Below are positions 49,458 to 53,001 of a stretch of 53,001 nt of DNA, piece after piece (the stretch's first letter is position 1; every line of letters begins with the position of its first letter). Origin of the DNA: Spirochaetota bacterium (lineage in GTDB: Bacteria; Spirochaetota; Spirochaetia; Treponematales; UBA12059); contig JAHIWG010000098.1 in assembly GCA_018816345.1 (NCBI GenBank), positions 1 to 53,001 on the forward strand, read 5' to 3'. The notes under the pieces are model-generated. The model saw only the letters and a program-made list of their open reading frames with translations, did no database searches and was not told the DNA's origin. The position numbers and the translations under genes are program-made.

Positions 49458-51155
49458 ATGAGCGACGATAGCGGAACGACGATCCTGCTCGTCGAGGACG
49501 AGGCCATAATCGCCCTTGCCACCAAGAGGACCCTTGAACGATTCGGGTACCGCGTCGTCACGGCTCCGTCGGGAGAGAAGGCCGTGGCGGCGGCCGAGGG
49601 AACGGCGCGCATCGACCTCGTGCTCATGGATATAAACCTGGGCGTCGGCCTCGACGGCACGGAGGCCGCCGCCCTGATACTACGCCAACGGGACCTCCCG
49701 CTCGTGTTCCTATCGTCCCATACCGAGCCCGCCGTCGTGGACAGGACCGAGGGCATCACCTCCTACGGCTATATAGTCAAGAACTCGGGCGACACGGTGC
49801 TGATCGCGGGCATCAGGATGGCCTTCAAGCTATTCGAGGCCCGCGCGAGGATCCAGGCGCAGAGCGACGAGATAGAGGCGGCCTACGAGGAGATGCAGGT
49901 CGCTAACGAGGACCTCATGCAGACGGTGGACGACCTCAACTCGGCCAACGAGAGGCTCGAGGAATCCGAGAGGCGACTATCGCTAAGCGAGCGCAAGTAC
50001 AGGTCCCTGGTCGACAATAGCCACGATATCATCTACACGCTTAGCCCCGAGGGCGTCTTCACCTTCGTCTCGCCGTCCTGGACGAGGCTGCTCGGGCACG
50101 ACGTCTCGGAGGTCGTCGGCTCGTCGTTCATCCCCTTCGTGCATACCGACGACGTGCCCGCCTGCGTAGCCTGGCTTCGCGACGTGGTGGAGAAGGGCCG
50201 GCGACTAGAGGGCGTCGAGTACCGCGTACGGCACGCTGACGGCTCGTGGCGATGGCATACGTCGAGCGCCGTCCCCATGACGGACGACGCGGGCGCGGTC
50301 ATAGGCTACGAGGGCAACGCCAGCGACGTGACCGACAAGAAGCTGGCCCTCGATTCGCTTCGCGTCGCCGAGGAGCGCTACCGGGAGGCCCAGCGCCTGG
50401 GCAGCGTCGGGAACTGGGAGTACGACCTGAGGACCACCGGGTTCTGGGGGTCGGACGAGGCCAAGCGGATCTACGGCTTCGATCCGGAGGAATCAGATTT
50501 CTCGACCGAGGAGGTCGAGCGTTGCATCCCCGAGCGGGCTCGGGTACACCAGGCCCTCCTCGACCTCATCGGCGAAGGCAAGGAATACGACCTGGAGTTC
50601 GATATTATCCCGAAGGGCTCGGACGATCGCAGGACTATCTGGTCGGTAGCGGAGCTTCATCGCGACGAGAACGGCCGGCCCGCGATAGTGACGGGCCTGA
50701 TACAGGACGTGACGGAGCGAAGGCGGACGGAACGGGCGCTAAGGGAAAGCGAGGCGAAGTACCGCACGCTCTTCGAGGTCTCGCCTCTGGGAATCGTCGT
50801 GTCCGACGAGGCGGGCAATATCGTGGACAGCAACGGCATCGCCGAGCGCGTGCTCGGACTGGGGCCAGCCGATCAGGAGGGCAAGCGGATAGACGGCGAG
50901 GGATGGCGCATCGTACGCAGGGACGGCTCCCCCATGCCCCCGGACGAGTACGCGAGCGTCAGGGCGCTCTCCGAGGAGCGCCTCGTGGAGAACGTGGAGA
51001 TGGGCATCGTCAAGGAGCGCGGCGAGGTGACATGGATAAGCGTGTCGGCGGCTCCGATACCGCTCGAGGGCCTAGGCGTTGCGATAGCCTTCACGGACAT
51101 AACGGAGCGCGTCGGGGCGGAAAAGCGTCCCCGTATTGATCTATCGCTACCATAG
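49458..51155 (+). CDS. Receiver domain with three PAS domains, kinase lacking
   Basis: The 565-residue protein has a receiver (1-125; Asp58 in LVLMDINLG), a coiled coil (about 130-180) and three PAS/PAC units (about 180-300, 305-425, 430-555; each ending VTDKK, VTERR or ITERV). Such receiver-PAS chains normally continue into a histidine kinase. Here the chain stops with AEKRPRIDLSLP right after the last PAC linker, and the next gene's promoter begins inside its last codons. It may be a truncated kinase or a signal-input scaffold for the cyclase next door. GGAGG lies 9 bases before the ATG. Confidence 0.85.
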   Translation: MSDDSGTTILLVEDEAIIALATKRTLERFGYRVVTAPSGEKAVAAAEGTARIDLVLMDINLGVGLDGTEAAALILRQRDLPLVFLSSHTEPAVVDRTEGITSYGYIVKNSGDTVLIAGIRMAFKLFEARARIQAQSDEIEAAYEEMQVANEDLMQTVDDLNSANERLEESERRLSLSERKYRSLVDNSHDIIYTLSPEGVFTFVSPSWTRLLGHDVSEVVGSSFIPFVHTDDVPACVAWLRDVVEKGRRLEGVEYRVRHADGSWRWHTSSAVPMTDDAGAVIGYEGNASDVTDKKLALDSLRVAEERYREAQRLGSVGNWEYDLRTTGFWGSDEAKRIYGFDPEESDFSTEEVERCIPERARVHQALLDLIGEGKEYDLEFDIIPKGSDDRRTIWSVAELHRDENGRPAIVTGLIQDVTERRRTERALRESEAKYRTLFEVSPLGIVVSDEAGNIVDSNGIAERVLGLGPADQEGKRIDGEGWRIVRRDGSPMPPDEYASVRALSEERLVENVEMGIVKERGEVTWISVSAAPIPLEGLGVAIAFTDITERVGAEKRPRIDLSLP

Positions 51156-51163
51156 TGTATAGT
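51136..51163 (+). promoter_or_regulatory. Sigma-70 promoter giving a leaderless cyclase mRNA
   Basis: TTGATC (51136-51141), a 16-bp spacer and TATAGT (51158-51163) predict a start at 51170, the G of the GTG start codon. The -35 and spacer lie inside the 3' end of the receiver-PAS gene. Confidence 0.78.
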
Positions 51164-51169
51164 TAATCC

Positions 51170-52831
51170 GTGAGCATACGCCTGAAGATAGTCCTCGTCG
51201 TGCTTCCCATTCTCATAGTCGCCGTCGTGCTGGCCGGCATGTCCAGCCAGATCGCCGCGACGAGGGCCGTAACCCGGATAGCCACGGAATTCCTCGACTT
51301 CAAGGCCTCCGAGCTGGAGAAGTACGCCGAGAGCCAATGGAACCTGCTCGTGGAGAACGGGGTCTCCGACAGGCCGGACATGGCCGCGGCGGCGCAGGCC
51401 GGAGTCGAGTCGTTCGCGAGGGCCATAGCGCGGAGCTCGACGGAACTGATAATCGCGGCCAGGCCCGACGGCTCCCTGGCGATGCGGACCGCGGCCGTGG
51501 AGGCGACGCCGGAGGAGACGGAGCAACTCAGGGCTCTGTTCGAGGCGGGAGGCAGGGGCTTCCTGCCGCTGGAGCTGGGCGGGGTCCAGCGCGTGGCCTC
51601 GGGCTTCCCGTTCGGACCCTTCGGCTGGTACGCCCTGGTCTCGGAGGAGCGTAGCGCCTTCTACGGCGACGTCGAGGCCATCACCCGCGGCACGGTTATC
51701 ATCCTGGCCGCCTCGATACTCGCGGCCACGGCCCTAGTCCTGCTATTCGTGCGCTACATGACGCGTCCCCTGTCGACGATGGTCGTCGCCATGAGGCGGA
51801 TCATCGACTCGGGAGACCTCTCGGAGCGCGTGCAGGTCGAATTCCCCGACGAGATAGGCAAGCTGTCCCATACCTTCAACCTGATGCTGGACGAGCTGCA
51901 GAAGGCCTACGACCAGATCAAGAAGTACGCCTTCGACGCGGTCCTGGCGCAGAAGAAGGAGGAGAAGGTCAGGCACATCTTCCAGAAATTCGTGCCTCAG
52001 GAGCTTATAGACCGCTTCTTCCAGAACCCCGAGGCTATGCTCGTAGGCGAGAACAGGGAGCTGGCGATACTCTTCTCGGACATACGGTCCTTCACGACGA
52101 TATCGGAGTCGATGCGCCCCGACGACCTCGTCAACTCGCTCAACCGCTACTTCTCGTCCATGGTAGACATCATCATGAGGCGCAACGGCGTCATAGACAA
52201 GTACATCGGCGACGCCATCATGGCCTTCTTCGGCGCCCCGGTCAGGCACGACGACGACGCCGTCTCGTCGGTGCTCGCCGCCCTCGAGATGACCGAGTCC
52301 CTGGACGAGTTCAACGCCAAGCAGAGGGCGGCGGGTAAGCCGGAGTTCAAGATAGGCATAGGCATTAACTACGGGATCGTGACCGTCGGCAATATAGGCT
52401 GCGACAAGAAGATGGACTACACGGTGATAGGCGACATGGTCAACCTGGCGTCAAGGATAGAGGGGCTTACCAAGCCCTATAAGCAGCCTCTCATCTTCTC
52501 CGAGTTCCTGTACGAGAAGGTCAAGGGCGCCTTCCCGTGCCGGCTCCTCGATACCGTGGCGGTGAAGGGCAAGACGAAGGGCGTACGCATCTATACCGCC
52601 AGGCGGTCGGTTAGCCCCAAGGAAGCCGCCGCGTGGGCCAACCACGAGGAAGCCATGGCCACGTTCTACGCGAGGCGCTTCCGGGAGGCGGCCATACTGT
52701 TCCGCACGGTAGCCGACGACCTGGGCCAGGACGACTACGCGTCGGTCTCGATGGCGGAGCGATGCGACCGATACGCCAAGGACCCTCCGCCTGCCGATTG
52801 GAACGGCGTCGAGGTATTGCACGAAAAATGA
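51170..52831 (+). CDS. Class III adenylate/guanylate cyclase with HAMP domain
   Basis: The 553-residue membrane protein has two membrane helices (about 6-28 and 175-197) around an extracytoplasmic sensor domain, a HAMP domain (about 197-250), a coiled linker and a class III cyclase domain (about 295-440). Metal-binding Asp304 (LFSDIRSFTTIS) and Asp348 (YIGDAIMAFFG) are present, as are YTVIGDMVNLASRIE and VAVKGKTKGV. The base-recognition residues look more like adenylate than guanylate cyclases; cAMP is the likely product. The C-terminal 90 residues form a TPR-like helical tail. It starts at GTG 51170 with no leader. Confidence 0.9.
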   Translation: MSIRLKIVLVVLPILIVAVVLAGMSSQIAATRAVTRIATEFLDFKASELEKYAESQWNLLVENGVSDRPDMAAAAQAGVESFARAIARSSTELIIAARPDGSLAMRTAAVEATPEETEQLRALFEAGGRGFLPLELGGVQRVASGFPFGPFGWYALVSEERSAFYGDVEAITRGTVIILAASILAATALVLLFVRYMTRPLSTMVVAMRRIIDSGDLSERVQVEFPDEIGKLSHTFNLMLDELQKAYDQIKKYAFDAVLAQKKEEKVRHIFQKFVPQELIDRFFQNPEAMLVGENRELAILFSDIRSFTTISESMRPDDLVNSLNRYFSSMVDIIMRRNGVIDKYIGDAIMAFFGAPVRHDDDAVSSVLAALEMTESLDEFNAKQRAAGKPEFKIGIGINYGIVTVGNIGCDKKMDYTVIGDMVNLASRIEGLTKPYKQPLIFSEFLYEKVKGAFPCRLLDTVAVKGKTKGVRIYTARRSVSPKEAAAWANHEEAMATFYARRFREAAILFRTVADDLGQDDYASVSMAERCDRYAKDPPPADWNGVEVLHEK

Positions 52832-53001
52832 TGGAGCCCAGGCGCCTTCCGCTTGCCGTCCTAGCCCTGCTCGCTATCGCCGCGACGGCGTTCGCCCAGT
52901 CGGAGAACGCGATGGAGGTAACGTCGCTAGCCATGGACGAGGAGGCGGAGCCGTTCGCGGCAGCGCTAGGCGCGGCGCTCGCCAGGGAGCTGTCCGCCGC
53001 C
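52828..53001 (+). CDS. Secreted or envelope protein, N-terminal fragment
   Basis: A frame beginning ATG 52828 overlaps the cyclase stop as ATGA and runs off the window. Its 58 visible residues show a signal peptide (LAVLALLAIAATAFAQ) with cleavage after AFA-Q, followed by an acidic, Ala-rich stretch. In related spirochaetes envelope proteins such as FecR-domain proteins sit next to cyclases, but nothing here proves that family. Confidence 0.65.
   Translation, partial: MMEPRRLPLAVLALLAIAATAFAQSENAMEVTSLAMDEEAEPFAAALGAALARELSAA

Overview
The window is high-GC bacterial chromosome, densely coded on both strands. It suggests a diderm anaerobe, most likely a member of the Spirochaetota (inference, moderate confidence). 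Reasons: outer-membrane barrel and OmpA-type proteins, lipoboxes, a lipoprotein glycerophosphodiester phosphodiesterase, a HAMP-class III cyclase, a FakA-DegV fusion, DUF438 and EFR1 redox proteins, and a Cys-type NAD-linked formate dehydrogenase. No rRNA, tRNA, CRISPR array, insertion sequence or phage gene was recognised. No gene-free stretch exceeds 300 bases.

Layout. 1-3.4 kb: the tail of an unknown gene, an AT-rich lipoprotein, a strongly expressed outer-membrane barrel protein and an aminotransferase. 3.4-9.7 kb: two DUF438/PAS sensor proteins around an EFR1 ferredoxin-flavodoxin and a DJ-1/PfpI-glycosyltransferase fusion, then an SDR. 9.7-17.9 kb: a two-gene formate dehydrogenase (fused NuoE-NuoF plus catalytic subunit), isoaspartyl dipeptidase, GDPD lipoprotein and a membrane transporter. 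18-29.8 kb: three CocE/NonD (peptidase S15-like) hydrolases, two APC permeases, a PatB/MalY C-S lyase and two paralogous Crp/Fnr regulators. 29.8-37 kb: membrane lipid genes (DUF1295, FakA-DegV fusion, PlsY, GDPD, esterase) and an MFS carrier. 37-43 kb: a GHKL/LytTR two-component pair, a TRAP transporter and an ACT-membrane fusion. 43-53 kb: pyruvate kinase, GNAT, an OmpA-family protein, a CadC-like sensor with a Zn/Cd/Pb ATPase, a receiver-PAS protein without kinase, and a class III cyclase.

Main discovery. The 18-30 kb island appears to be a peptide/amino-acid uptake and degradation regulon with its own operator. Four perfect TGTC-N8-GACA sites lie only in front of its genes. Each is centred 41.5 bp (one at 40.5) upstream of the start predicted from a -10-like hexamer, the class II activator position of Crp-family proteins. 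Both Crp/Fnr paralogues carry Arg-Gln-x3-Arg in the recognition helix where CRP has Arg-Glu-x3-Arg, matching a site that departs from the CRP box at the base pair read by that Glu. Both lack the Arg-Ser pair CRP uses to bind cAMP.

Second theme. Several genes (formate dehydrogenase flavin subunit, GDPD lipoprotein, cyclase, and nearly so pyruvate kinase, the ACT-membrane fusion and LytTR) have a -10 hexamer placed so that transcription should start at or within 1-3 bases of the start codon, without a Shine-Dalgarno sequence. This points to leaderless mRNAs. Genes with normal leaders in the same window have clear GGAGG sites.
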